NCBI GenBank assembly: GCA_036250225.1
Contig: JAPZLL010000063.1
Coordinates: 85,483-149,482, forward strand
DNA length: 64,000 bases
Direction of reading: 5' to 3'
DNA from: Cercophora sp. LCS_1
Lineage: Eukaryota; Ascomycota; Sordariomycetes; Sordariales; Lasiosphaeriaceae
Below are positions 42,286 through 52,880 of this stretch, piece after piece. Every line of letters begins with the position of its first letter. The first letter of the stretch is position 1. The notes beneath the pieces are model-generated. The model worked only from the letters and a program-made list of their open reading frames with translations, did not search any database and was not told the DNA's origin. The position numbers were made by a program, and so were the translations under genes.

Positions 42286-42973
42286 GCATCAGCCCCACTG
42301 TGCTGCTTGGTTTCCTGCTCTGCAAGTCTTGGGCGTTTCTGAATGCCTCCAACTGCTTGCTCAAGGGAAGGTAGGCCTCACGAAGTGGGTCGTCTTGAGG
42401 AAGCGCAGTAGTCCGTGTCTACCTAGGTTCTCTGAAGTTGCCGGAGACCAGATCGGCCTGGGGCTCCTAGGTATTTGAACCTGGCTTGCCTCTCGGTCCC
42501 AAGTGCGCTTGCTATCTCGTTCAAAGCACAAACAGACAAGGGGAGAGTCCTTTGATGGTGTTGCTACTCTGGTTGCTCGTCAGTGTTGTGACACTGCCAG
42601 GTGGTGATATCGACACATCATTGCCGTTCCCCTGACGTGGGTCGTTTGAGCCCAACCCGCTTAGGGCCGCGGTGTCCAGCACGGCAGCCGACGAAATTTT
42701 GCAGCTGCAGCAAGGCTCCGCCTGTGGAGAGCCATAAGTGGCAACAGTCGCATCCCCGTCGATCTTCAGCCTATTGTAAGCGAATTTCACTGACCCAAAT
42801 TACCAGGTAACGTTGATGGTGCTAGAAGTCAAGAGGCTAACATCACACCAACATGGGCACAGGATTGCCAGTTCTCGTTTGCGTCTTGTCTCTTGGGCAT
42901 CTTCTCCGTGGCGGCCGTGATTTGGCCCATTCGTGCCAGACAGTCAAGTCCCACAAGTTCCGGGGACTGGATT
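42286..42973. other. Intergenic before the zinc-finger gene
   Basis: No gene seen. May contain the promoter of the C2H2 gene. Confidence 0.4.
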
Positions 42974-43450
42974 ATGCCACGACGCGCAAAGAGGCCCACC
43001 GGGGCATCATCCAGCAGCCGCTCGCATGAGTCGCAATGGCGCGTCAGCAAGCATTACAGCAGCCAGGAGGACGGTGGTTACATTAACCCACGGGCTCTAG
43101 AGCAGCTTGGCCCCGCCGACCAGAACACTTTACTTTATGATCCCTTCTTTCTGTTGTCGTCCGTCCCATCTTACACTGCGGATGCAGATCCACCCGTTGG
43201 CAGTCATTGCTCACCTAACGTCACGGTGGCGGCTAGGTCGGACCCAGCTTGTTCAGATCCTGGAAACGGCCCGGCTTCCGAACCGATCTCTCCCGAGTTT
43301 GACCCAGCTGAGAACTACGGCACCGAGGCCTTCAGTGCCACTGCCCAAAGCGGCGTGGCCGACAACAACCCAAGCACTTACGACATCTTCGATTACACAG
43401 GATACGAATCTTTGGCCCCTCAAGGAGGCTTCCATGTTTCGAGTCTGTGA
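42974..43450 (+). pseudogene. Upstream reading frame of the zinc-finger gene, ended by TGA
   Basis: From the ATG at 42974 a 158-codon frame (MPRRAKRPTGASSSSRSHES ... TYDIFDYTGYESLAPQGG) runs to TGA at 43448-43450. It is in the same frame as the following zinc-finger exon, and its Asp/Ser/Pro-rich sequence resembles a transcription-factor activation region. The simplest reading is that gene and stretch were once one protein and a single C-to-T change (CGA to TGA) split it. A separate short protein or an unspotted intron are alternatives. Confidence 0.45.
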
Positions 43451-43468
43451 GGACACGTACCCCACAAT

Positions 43469-44193
43469 ATGGATGACCACCATGAAAATGCCGAATATTC
43501 CGTTCCAAACATCTCCGATTTGTCCTTGAACCTCGACCTGCCGATCTACCCGTCTGCCTTGGACGTCTCCCTCAACGGGCTGGATCCGCTCGCTTTCGAT
43601 CCGCCTTTTACTTTAGCAGAACCTTCTCAATCTCTCGAAGATAACCCCCCCGCCCGTCTGGGTGACTACTTCAAAAGCTTTTTGGATTCGACGACGTTAC
43701 CGGAAGCGCCCCGCCGTCCTTCGACCGACCCTAGTACGCCGTTTGCCTGTGGCTGGTTTGATACAGAGAAGGGTGCTTGCGACAAGGAATATAGGAGGGA
43801 ATGCGACCTCACGTAAGTTCTAATGTTTCTCTGGCCTCCATTCACTCTTCCTATCAAATCCATGGTTATCTAAGTCACCCAATGCCTCTTTGGACTGCCC
43901 CAGCTGACGATCTTGCCTCGGCAAATGAATGTAGTAAACACCAACGCAACCACACGCGCCCAGTCCCGTGCCCTGAATGTCGAAGTCAAGACCGAGAATA
44001 TAGGTTCGCGGAGAACAAAGAGCTCTACCGGCACATGGGAAGAGCCCACGCCAGTGCTTGCGCATACTGGGGCGTTCAACCTCCGCCTGAAATGCCCTGC
44101 CCCCATCCTGGCTGCAACTACACAAGCCCGTCGTCATATAATTTGGGCCGCCATCAAGCGACCCACCGCCAAGGCCAAAGGGGGGATAATTGA
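43469..44193 (+). CDS. C2H2 zinc-finger protein
   Basis: Exons 43469-43812 and 43935-44193 around a 122-nt intron; 200 aa from the ATG at 43469 (MDDHHENAEYSV). N-terminal 90 aa acidic and Ser/Pro-rich. Zinc fingers in the C-terminal half: finger 1 is split by the intron (FACGWFDTEKGACDKEYRR, then CDLTKHQRNH), finger 2 is long and atypical (PCPECRSQDREY, then LYRHMGRAH), finger 3 is PCPHPGCNY ... LGRHQATH. Spacing fits degenerate C2H2 fingers common in fungal transcription factors. The protein probably lost its N-terminal region (42974-43450) through an in-frame stop; it may still be expressed from 43469. Confidence 0.6.
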
Positions 44194-45358
44194 TTCGCGA
44201 GGCTGTTGGATCGGTGTGGAAATATCTCTCTAATTCCATCATTTCCGCCTGTGGCCTTTTCCCTTCTTCCAAGGGCGCGAAATCTGGGAGTTGCTCATGT
44301 GTCGCCATTGTCGATGAGTTAGTCTATTCCGTCATTGTTTTTGTTTATGTTGATACATGATGTGACGATCAACTTTCCTTCTTTTCTATTAGAATTTACC
44401 TTCTGGCTGTTGCTATTTTTTCCTTTTTCCTTTTTTTCCCTTTGGCTACGCTATTCTTTCTTCCTGTGTTGTTAGTTACTGCCCCGCGCTATTGGGATAT
44501 TGTAGGGGCTTGGAATCATGTCGAAGCCAGGGAATATATCTCAATAAATCCGTTTTGCTCTGCATCCGTTTGCGTATGCTGCCATGGGACCCGTGCCATC
44601 AGCTTTCACGTAGTCGGCGAAGATGCTCTCGTGTGCTACCCCTACTGGGTTCGTGGCGGACGGCTTGACGCTTCAAAGTCCAGAGGCACGAATAAAATTC
44701 GGGCCCTTGGGGTCTAACGAGCACTTTTCTCAGTGTCCTCATTCTTCTTCTTTCCCTCTTTGACCGAAATCCAAGATCTTTCTCACTCGACCTTCCGCGC
44801 CCCTCAACTTATATTTTTTTTCCGCCTCAAGCCTTTATGTTGCGGAATCTCAAGAACCCTCGACACAACTCCGCACCACAAAAGGTCTACAACATAAAAA
44901 AGCGTCCGCGGTCAGAAAAGTCTAAAAACACAAGGAAGATCACATAATCCACAATACGCACTAAAATCACCCTACGCTATTCCCCCCGGCTACAACGCCA
45001 GAACGCAGCTCTATTACCAAGTGGTAACTTACCCAGATCCGATCACTGTCCGGTATGTGGTCGGTTTCCAGCAAGCGCCCCTTTCCGAAGTCCGTCATGC
45101 CTGCGATGAGACGAGCCTCGTCCTTGGCCGCAGGGGTGCTAGAAACCCTCAAAGTCAAGGAGGAAGCCGACGGTATTCGATACGAACGGGATCGTTCCCA
45201 AGTTTGTGCGGGCCGATGCAGCTTGAGGGTTGATTTTAGAGCGGTTCGCTGTAAGACCTCTCGTTTCAGCCCGTCCAATATTGGTATTCGCTAAATCTGA
45301 CGTCTTTGCTTTCAGTTCCATGCTGAATAGTAGCGTTTTGTCGAGATACGAAAAAAAA

Positions 45359-45432
45359 GAAATTTGGTGTGCCCAGGTTCGCCGCACATTACAGCCTGGT
45401 TATCTGAGACGAATCTGGGCACACGAAATTTC
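45359..45432. repeat. 23-bp inverted repeat
   Basis: Arms 45359-45381 and 45410-45432 are reverse complements with two mismatches, separated by 28 nt. It could be a small foldback or the remains of a MITE end. Confidence 0.75.
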
Positions 45433-45450
45433 CTATTTCGTTCGCAATCC

Positions 45451-45480
45451 TGAGCTGGGGTGAGCTGGGGTGAGCTGTGG
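45451..45480. repeat. Three 10-bp tandem units
   Basis: TGAGCTGGGG twice, then TGAGCTGTGG, directly after the inverted repeat; looser GAGCT copies follow to about 45525. Confidence 0.8.
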
Positions 45481-46149
45481 CTGATTTGTCCTGAGCTTTC
45501 CCTGATTCTTCCCTGAGCTAGGGGATCCGATATGAGGCCGCTGCACAGCCTCAGAGGCCCGTTTTCAGTAGCCACGTGATGGACTACGTGAACGGTCACG
45601 TAGCTTCAACACTCATTTTCACACGGTCGCCGTGACATCCCCCTCCCAGAGAGTTTAGGGCAAGCTCTGAGGTTTGTAAATAAAAGGAATATCCACCCTC
45701 AGGACCACCTTAGTGTTTCCGCTTATGTATTTAGCGTAACACGTTCCGCTGCCACCTTATAGCATATCGTCGTCCGGAAAATCCAGATCGTCGCGATCTT
45801 CGTCATATAGCGCCTTTTAGTGCTAAGCAAGTAGGAGAGCTAAGACATGGTGGCGATTGATAAGAAGTGGAGGAAGAAAACTCTACCGTTTGCTTTCGAG
45901 ATAGAACACCACAGTAATCACTACTGCTTAAAAGCCATCCGTAGAACTACTCGAACCAACTTGAGCGCCACAAGTTTCAAGACTCCACACTAACTATAAC
46001 ATTAACTGTAACGTCAACACCATTGTGAGGAATGGCAGGTACGCCCGATCAAGGTGGTCACAATAGTGGCAGCGAGCAAGAATTGGTGAAGGTGTAAGAT
46101 TTCAACCTGGCCTGAGCCGAGAGATGGGCGAGGGCCGTGGTTTAAGTAC

Positions 46150-46262
46150 AAGGTGGTAGCGGGTGTGCCAGGGTGTGTGGTGTGTCATGGTGTGCGGTGT
46201 GTAGGGTGTGTGGTGTGCGGTGTATCAGGGGTAGGTGTGTGCAGTGTGCCAGGGGTGTTTCC
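46150..46262. repeat. GT-rich low-complexity block
   Basis: Dense GGTGTG/GTGTGG repeats on the plus strand (for example GGTGTGTGGTGTG). Simple-sequence DNA without unit regularity. Confidence 0.7.
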
Positions 46263-46540
46263 TTACAACTATAACCAAACATTAACTACAAACGTGTCCT
46301 CCCTTGTTATACATCGTCTTTGGTTAGTTAGGACATTAGAGCGATTCAAACGTTATATATAAACTCCAGCAATGAAGTACGTATTTATGTGATTAACACC
46401 AAAGGGGCAGCTCAGATTCTTACAAGCCAGAGAGTTAAGGCCAAAATTTAGGACCACATCACGCGCGCGTGTGCGGGGCGATGTATTTTAAGCATTCAAA
46501 ATGGCCCAAATCCTGGACCATAGCCGAATTTGGCCCAAAA

Positions 46541-46717
46541 TATACCAGTACATGCCCTGGGATGGTACGCAATATCCCATCCAAGATTTTGGGATGGTAC
46601 GTGGTATCCCAGTTCAAAATCCGGGATAGCACACGATATACCAGCATTAGTGGGTTGTCCCACAGTATACCAGTACATAATGGAGAGCATACCAGTACTT
46701 AATGGGATGTCACACAA
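46541..46717. repeat. Diverged 32-bp tandem repeat, six units
   Basis: Units start at 46541, 46573, 46605, 46637, 46666 and 46690. The first three are exactly 32 bp (start TATACCAG or TATCCCA, end GGGATGGTAC plus four to six bases); the last three are shortened (29, 24, 28 bp) but keep TATACCAGTAC and TGGGATGT. Open frames crossing it are a by-product of the repeat. Confidence 0.8.
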
Positions 46718-47033
46718 TACAATCCAATATGCCCTATTCCAGCAGTCCGACTCCGCTCAGCCTCTCTTCAACTCCGACCAGCTCCAATCAGCCGTACTCC
46801 TTACTCGGGGTGTTACACATGATGCGTTTCTAGGCCATCGGGCTGGCGCACCAAACTAGCTTGGCTGACTAACTCCTCATGACTTGGCACATATTTCGTC
46901 CACAATCTCAATGGGGGCTCCTTAAGATGCGGCATCGTGACAGGCATATGATTCTAACGGAGCAGAGAAGAAGTAATCTATAGGGACTCGTCAGCCCAAG
47001 AAGCGGGGGAAGCACACAATTATGAACGCGAGA
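46718..47033. other. Intergenic
   Basis: 316 bp, 3' flank of the following minus-strand gene; nothing else seen. Confidence 0.4.
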
Positions 47034-47896
47034 TCATGTGCCCGTTAGTGCTGTCAGGGGATTTGTGATAGCTCTCCACTTGCAGTCATCCGAACATCGT
47101 ACACAAGGTCTTCTAAAGAAAAAACTTCGGAGGGGGCTAGTTTTTGTATATACACACCCTTCAGCGGCACTTCGGACTAATGAACTGAAAGCCTTGAAGG
47201 AAGTCAACACGCACGCCACAACACTAGTCAACCCAACTGCTGCGTCGACTCTGCCGACCTTTAACCCCACTACCAGAACAATAATTAGAAGGAAAAGTAA
47301 TGTGCACGATAATACAGCGACAGAGACATGTATAGCTTGGGGGTGGATGAGGATTGCTTTTATTCCATCACTGGCAGTGACGCTTAGTGCCGCAATGACA
47401 AATTCTGAATAGCGACGCGCAAACAGGGATGTTGATGCAACTGCCGCGGGGTCACGGCAGGCTTCGCTGAGTGCTGCATGGCGAGAGTGACAAGCAAGAA
47501 TGACGCGTCGACGCTCTTGTTGCGCTTCGGGGTCAGATACCTGAGATGTGTTTAGTATGCGCCATCCGGCAGCGTTGGTAGTAAGGTCACAGTCGTCCTT
47601 ATGTTAAGACCCACCCATTCAACCTTTGCTGTGTCGATCATTGCGGCATGAAACCAATGCCAAGTCCAAGAGGCCAGCGAAATCCCTTCTGAGTAATAGA
47701 CACGCAGAATATGGCACATAACTTCGCGGCCAGAGAGGCATTCCGCAAGCTCCAGATAGTAAAGATAATGCTTGCCACTACGTCTGAGGACAATCCACCA
47801 CTTCACAAGGACAGACTGTGGAGTAGATGACGCCGAATCATGCCTGCGTAGAGGCCTGCGAGAAGCCTGTGGGATGACAGCTGAATTGTAAGGCAT
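47034..47896 (-). CDS. Hypothetical membrane protein
   Basis: Two exons (47615-47896 and 47034-47540), intron 74 nt with ACTAAAC branch; 262 aa from the ATG at 47896. The splice joins AMIDTAKVEW to VSDPEAQQERRRVILACHSR in phase. Exon 1 has a basic start, then WWIVLRRSGKHYLYYLELAE. Exon 2 ends with two hydrophobic segments (about 166-188, VSVAVLSCTLLFLLIIVLVV; 195-210, VGLTSVVACVLTSF) and a basic Cys-containing tail. This arrangement (soluble N-terminal part, two helices at the C-terminus) is seen in uncharacterised fungal membrane proteins. Neither half alone is a complete gene. Confidence 0.6.
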
Positions 47897-49824
47897 GGTG
47901 GTACTGTTGGGGCCGAGTCGTAATTTCGGCGCGCAGTCTGAGCATGGAAGCTTTGAGACATGTATAGATGGAAAAAAAAAATTTGAGTCTTTATAGTTTT
48001 CCATTCAGCTCTACCCTTCAGATCGCTGGGCAGTGCACTGAAACCGGAGAGCATATGCTCTTGTGAAGCTCCACAACACGCGAAGCCCTGCGGAACATCT
48101 TTCTTGGAAATTCCCCTACGCTTCGTTGACTACTGTGGGCACGTGGGACATAGACTCTTGGTAACTCTCCACCGCCACCGCGTTCTCTAATATCAGGCTC
48201 GCTGAGGCAAGTCAAAGCATCAACTGTTAAAATAGTCTCCGGCTTCGTGAAGCCAGAGCAGAAAACAATCGTGGACGCGAGCTAGCCAATCACAGGGCAG
48301 CCTCGGTAACAATTGTTAGAACTTTAACGACTCGCGTAGTTTCTCGTCAATGTGACATAGCCGGGTCTCGTGGATTTCAGATTCAAAGATCTATACGTAT
48401 TTTTGATGGAAGATGCATCTAAAGCATTGGTCTTCTTGCAATATTTTCATCTATCCTACTTCTGCATAGCTCCTGGTAATCCGAGAAGTTTGTGGACAAG
48501 GCCCAGAATAAGCCAGCCATAATTTCGGGTTATTTCCGCCGTAAATCCGGCGCCTCGTGAAGCGGGAGGCGTGGTGAAGCATGAAAGGCCGCTGAAGCGG
48601 GGACGGGACTTGGTTCCCCGCTTCCCACCAAATCTTCATCCTCTCTTGGATCCACCCTCGCACTGCATTGCACCACAGGTCTCCGACATTCCGCCCGCAA
48701 AGTGGCCCACTTGCCGTGCTCGCAGTTTTCCATCAAATCTTCCAGAATTTACTCTTATCATCGCATGAATAAAACTCGTTTGCAACAAGCTGCCATCTTC
48801 AGCGCGCATCAGCCAACCGACCGGACTGCCCCCCGGAAAAAGGGGCAGCGCACCCTTCCCTGTCACGGTCCAGAGAGTTGGTTGGGGTTCCCCGGGTTCG
48901 CGACAGCGGTGACAGGGTCTCCAAAGCAAGATAACGGGACAACAACGTGGGTATCACGATGACGACAACATGAAGGTCACTGTGGCAAGATCTTCCTTGC
49001 GGTACGAAGAGGCCTGCTCTCATGTCTCATGGACATGACACGCACGTCAACTTTCATTGTGCTCCGCCCTCTGTTCCCTGCAACTTCAAGCCGCCGTCAC
49101 ATCTAGCGGCGGCACTCACCGCTGCCGCATGACACCTCCCGCCGCCCCCCCCCCCCTTTCCCTTCCCCTTCCTCCCACGATACAAGTACTCAACACACCA
49201 TGTGGAACCATGGACACCTCCCTGGATTGTGACTTGATCGCAACGACAAAGCACGCCAAGCGCAAACCCAAACCACGCGAGAAAAAAAGCCCCCAGTACT
49301 CCCACGCTTGAGTCTGGCCGGATCACGCACATCTACCTATCCGCCGATAGGAGGGAGTCACTGGCGCTGGCGCACGACACAGTTGCTGGGAAAACGTCTC
49401 GCCCGGCCGCCGACGGCATCATCGATTTATATTCGTTTCTTGTGCCTCAGTCAGGAGACGCCGTGCTCATTGTTATTGCAGGGGCAGGGTAAAAGTGACT
49501 TACGCGCCGTGTCAACCTATATGATAATCTGAAGCCGGGTAGGTGCCAAACACCAAGGAATTAGCACCGCTCATCAGCCGTGTCCAGCGTATGAACGCCA
49601 GAATACGAGTTGTTCAAGAGCCCGTGGTGCGGCGATCAATACGTACCGGGACCGCCATCTATCTTCTCGCGGCTGCATGTGTGTCAGGACATTACGCGGA
49701 ACAAGGAATCAACACTCATCAGGGACACTTCTGTGCTGTGCATCTCGGGAGTGGTTTGGGGGTTACTTACTTGTTACCGCCACCACCACCGACCCCTCCT
49801 GAACCTTCTGTTCCTTGAGGGACA
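47897..49824. other. 1.9-kb intergenic region
   Basis: No gene I can support. There is a short hairpin CTCCGGCTTC-GT-GAAGCCAGAG near 48238-48259, GAAGCGGG-type repeats near 48556-48610 and a run of 14 C at about 49144-49158. The last 100 bp may include the 3' UTR of the micro-exon gene, or another small exon (GGTGGTGGTGGCGG on the minus strand near 49775-49790). Confidence 0.4.
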
Positions 49825-51913
49825 TTAGGCCCCATACGTGAAGATAGCCTCGAGATCATTGATACATACAGCTTCTTCAACCGCGGCCTGGGGGGTGGGG
49901 CGTTAGTAAGGCCATCCTCAAGAATGCGAGGCAGAAACTTACTTGCGCAACTGCCTCGACACACTTCTCCTTTTCCTCATATTCCTAAAATGCATCATCA
50001 AGATCGAACTCATAGGTGCAGCGGTGAACAGCAATGCCACACCTCCTTTCTCTTCTTCCAGATCTGAGGAAGAATCTAGCGTTAGAATCTTGTCTCGTCT
50101 CCTCAGCCAGCATGAGAGTGAGCAGTAGAACTTACAGCCGCCTGCTCGGCGTGGTGCTATTCATGGGTAAGTTGGAGGTCAAACGAAACAAAAAGTTCAG
50201 ACACGTCAAGTCTTACCCTCGCCTTTTCGTCCATATCCTGCAGTTTATATGAGCTACCATGTAGGGGCCAAAGGGTACAGCTCTCTTACATCCTTCTTGG
50301 CAAAGAAATACTGTAACGAGGCATGTGAGTTGTCATGTGCCAGTACAGTGTCCATGAGGATCACGAGAGGTAAAACGTTACCGAGACTTGCCGCAGGTGA
50401 TGCTGGAACTCGAAGTAAGCCATGAGATGAACAACCAGGGCGAAGGCTTGTTTACCTCGCGTTGCATCTCCGCATACTATGGAGATAATGTGTGAGCGGA
50501 GGACGTCATTGCTGGAGTGATTCTTGGGAGAGATACAAGGGGCTACTTACGGCCGACGTGTAAGCCTGATGCAGGATGTCAACAGGAACCCAAAACTGCT
50601 ACCGCGAGAAGACTGGATGCTTGGTCCATGGGGAGCTAACCTTTGGTTGCGTGTTCTGCGGGTGTTAGAGAAGGTCAACTTCGTCAGGCCGATTGACCGC
50701 ATGTGCCAATGTACTCAAAATGGGGGAACATACAGTCTTTTTGGCCGGAGGCCCGGCATCCCGCTCCTCCTCCTCGGCGGGGCGCTTGTTTGGCTGCTTT
50801 TTCTATCATCTGCCGTTAGTTTGGTGTTACTTTTGTTGGCGGTCCCGAGGCGGAACCCAGCCTCGGGATACACTACCGAGAGCGAGCTTAAAGCATCCGG
50901 TTCTCCGTGGCCCTAGCCCAACTAGTGTCAGTCGTAGCCAATCACTTGAGCGCTAGCAATGAAGCGAATTCGGGAAAGAAACTTGTAGGGTGCTTGATAT
51001 GTCTCTCCGAAGGAGACATGAGTTTGTGAGACGAGCTAGGGAGAGAGGGCTGTGCCTTGCTGAGACGAGTGGGATCGGCAACTGATGTGGGCAAGAAGGG
51101 AGAATGTCGACGAGAAGGGAGAATGTGACTGAGTAGGAGACGTGATGCCAAAGCGGGAGGCATAGGCGGCAACAGCTTGTCGGTCTTGCCATGACTCTCG
51201 CGTGTATGAAGGGAAGCAACCGAATCGCGCGATGCATGTGACTTCACATTCGTAGGGGCTCCGAACGCTCGAGCGGTATCAGGGGTCGGGGAAAACAGCC
51301 GAACACCCATCGTCGGACATCCCAGTCCTCCCATCTTCAAGCCCCACGGTTTGAGGTATGGGTAATGCCGACATTCGAAGATGATGTAGAAAGTCACGGC
51401 CACTCACAGTCTTGTCGTGGCCGCCACGACGACCGCCACCGCGGCCTCTGCCGCCGCGACCGCCGCGACCGCCGCGAACACCGGATCTTCCAGCCTACAA
51501 AGACGCCAACATCAGCACTGTCTTTGGCCCAGTTTGCGTCGCTCGGTGCGATTCGAGGATTGGTATGACCGAAGAAACTGGCTTCGGTAGGGGCGCTTAC
51601 AGGCATGGCTATCAAAAAAACTCGAGATTAGCACTGTAAGCAAGCTAAGGCTTCCGGAATGAGCTTACCAATATCTGAGAGCCGCTTCCAAAGGAGAGAG
51701 CAGCAAAAGTCAGCTTGGGGCTTCAATATAGCTAGGTGGTAGGGTGGACTCGGGGGGTAGAGGACCAACTCACAAGTGATTAAGGTTTGTCTGTCCAAAA
51801 ACTGTGCGTCAGCACGGCCGGTCGCATCGTTGAGAAAGGGATCTCGAGATTCCGTACGTACTTCTGCCTTGTCAGTCAAATGTCAACAAGTATATCACCT
51901 CAGAGACATACCT

Positions 51914-51962
<49 letters not shown>

Positions 51963-52008
51963 CTTGTTGTTGTTGCTGCTGGTGCTGCTGCTGCGGCGGG
52001 ATCTGGGG
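49825..52008 (-). CDS. Micro-exon gene: 17 tiny exons, polyQ, RGG and helical segments
   Basis: No long frame exists, but the minus strand shows a ladder of donors, branch sites and acceptors. Exons in order: 51912-52008, 51774-51863, 51669-51674 (6 nt), 51601-51608 (8 nt), 51408-51494, 50946-51035, 50734-50802, 50641-50655 (15 nt), 50551-50595, then six of exactly 21 nt (50456-50476, 50382-50402, 50290-50310, 50217-50237, 50136-50156, 50043-50063), 49943-49984 (42 nt) and 49825-49887. Introns are 45-140 nt except one of 372 nt. All phases agree, and from the 87-nt exon onward every junction is phase 0. Product (245 codons, N-terminus missing): polyQ tract, an RGG box (GVRGGRGGRGGRGRGGG), an acidic/basic linker (KRPAEEEERD), FWVPVDILHQAYTSA, then charged helical heptads (YAEMQRE, DMDEKAR, IWKKRKE). 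I know no family like it. The 5' end, the 372-nt intron and the last exon (a GTATGT donor could extend it) are uncertain. Confidence 0.6.
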
Positions 52009-52880
52009 CTGGTTCACGGAGAGTCAAAATCACTGTGTCTCCTGGGCCAGCAAGACTGCAGCAAAATTCGCCTGCTTGAATGGCAAGCACCTTCCTTCTG
52101 CTGACACCCTCCCGCCCTGCAAGTGCGAGATCACTGCCTACAGCACCACCTACAGTACCCACCTACCTACAAAAGTAAGACTGAGCTCATGAGCGGGTGA
52201 TCCTGCCAATCGCTCCACCGGGCGTCTCGGTCCCCGTATCAAATCGCAGTTCTGGAAGCAGGCTCAGTCCGCGGCATCGTCCTGCCCAAGACGAAACCAT
52301 CATCGGGAAGTCATCAGGAGCTCAGGGCTTGGTGCATGTGTAGGTCGACCAACAGGCCACTTGGCAACGCATCACAAAGCATGTAGAACGCGACGAGGCC
52401 CGTCCCTACAGTTGCATGTGGTGCATCAATTCCCAGCCATGCCCCTCGGCACGATGCGGAGTGGGAGAAGCAGCTCATGAAAGCCTGCCTCCAAAAATGG
52501 GGCATCCAGAAGGGGGGGAAATCGAGTTGAAGAAGGTCGAGCTCATGGTTCGGAAGCAGAAAGACTCAGCGAAGGGCACAGAGTGAAATGTCATACCTGG
52601 GCGGACCGGGCAGTCACCACACACCCCAGTACCGCGACAGTTGCCCGCGAAAGCCCGACTCTCGGCTTGCACAAATCTCTTTGCACACCACCTCCTAGAT
52701 AGGCAAGGGCCGCCTGTAGTTTGGACTGTCAGTCACTTCCAGGGAATGTGGAGCTCGTAGTCGAGCAGGCAGGTAGGAAGGACCCAGGCATGCAACAGCG
52801 GGAATCGACGAAGGATCTGGAGCTGGCCACAAGACATCCCGTCATGGTGTGGAAGGCGCGATACAACCGTCCTTGGGAGC
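52009..52880. other. Region upstream of both the micro-exon gene and the next gene
   Basis: 872 bp. It must contain the missing 5' exon(s) of the micro-exon gene (candidate donors on the minus strand near 52093 and 52596) and the promoter of the plus-strand gene at 52881. No complete gene resolved. Confidence 0.4.

Larger units (their letters stand above)
44194..46540. other. 2.3-kb gene-poor region with repeats
   Basis: I see no supported gene. T-rich 3' flank at 44390-44460, an inverted repeat at 45359-45432, a TGAGCTGGGG tandem at 45451-45480 and a GT-rich low-complexity block at about 46150-46262. Confidence 0.5.

Noticed and set aside
43107..43529. 140-codon frame overlapping the zinc-finger locus
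   Set aside because: A shifted frame of the Asp/Ser-rich coding stretch; the other frame links to the zinc fingers.
50942..51403. 153-codon minus-strand open frame
   Set aside because: It overlaps the 372-nt intron and one exon of the micro-exon gene in another frame, has Ser/Pro composition from CT-rich DNA, and no motif.
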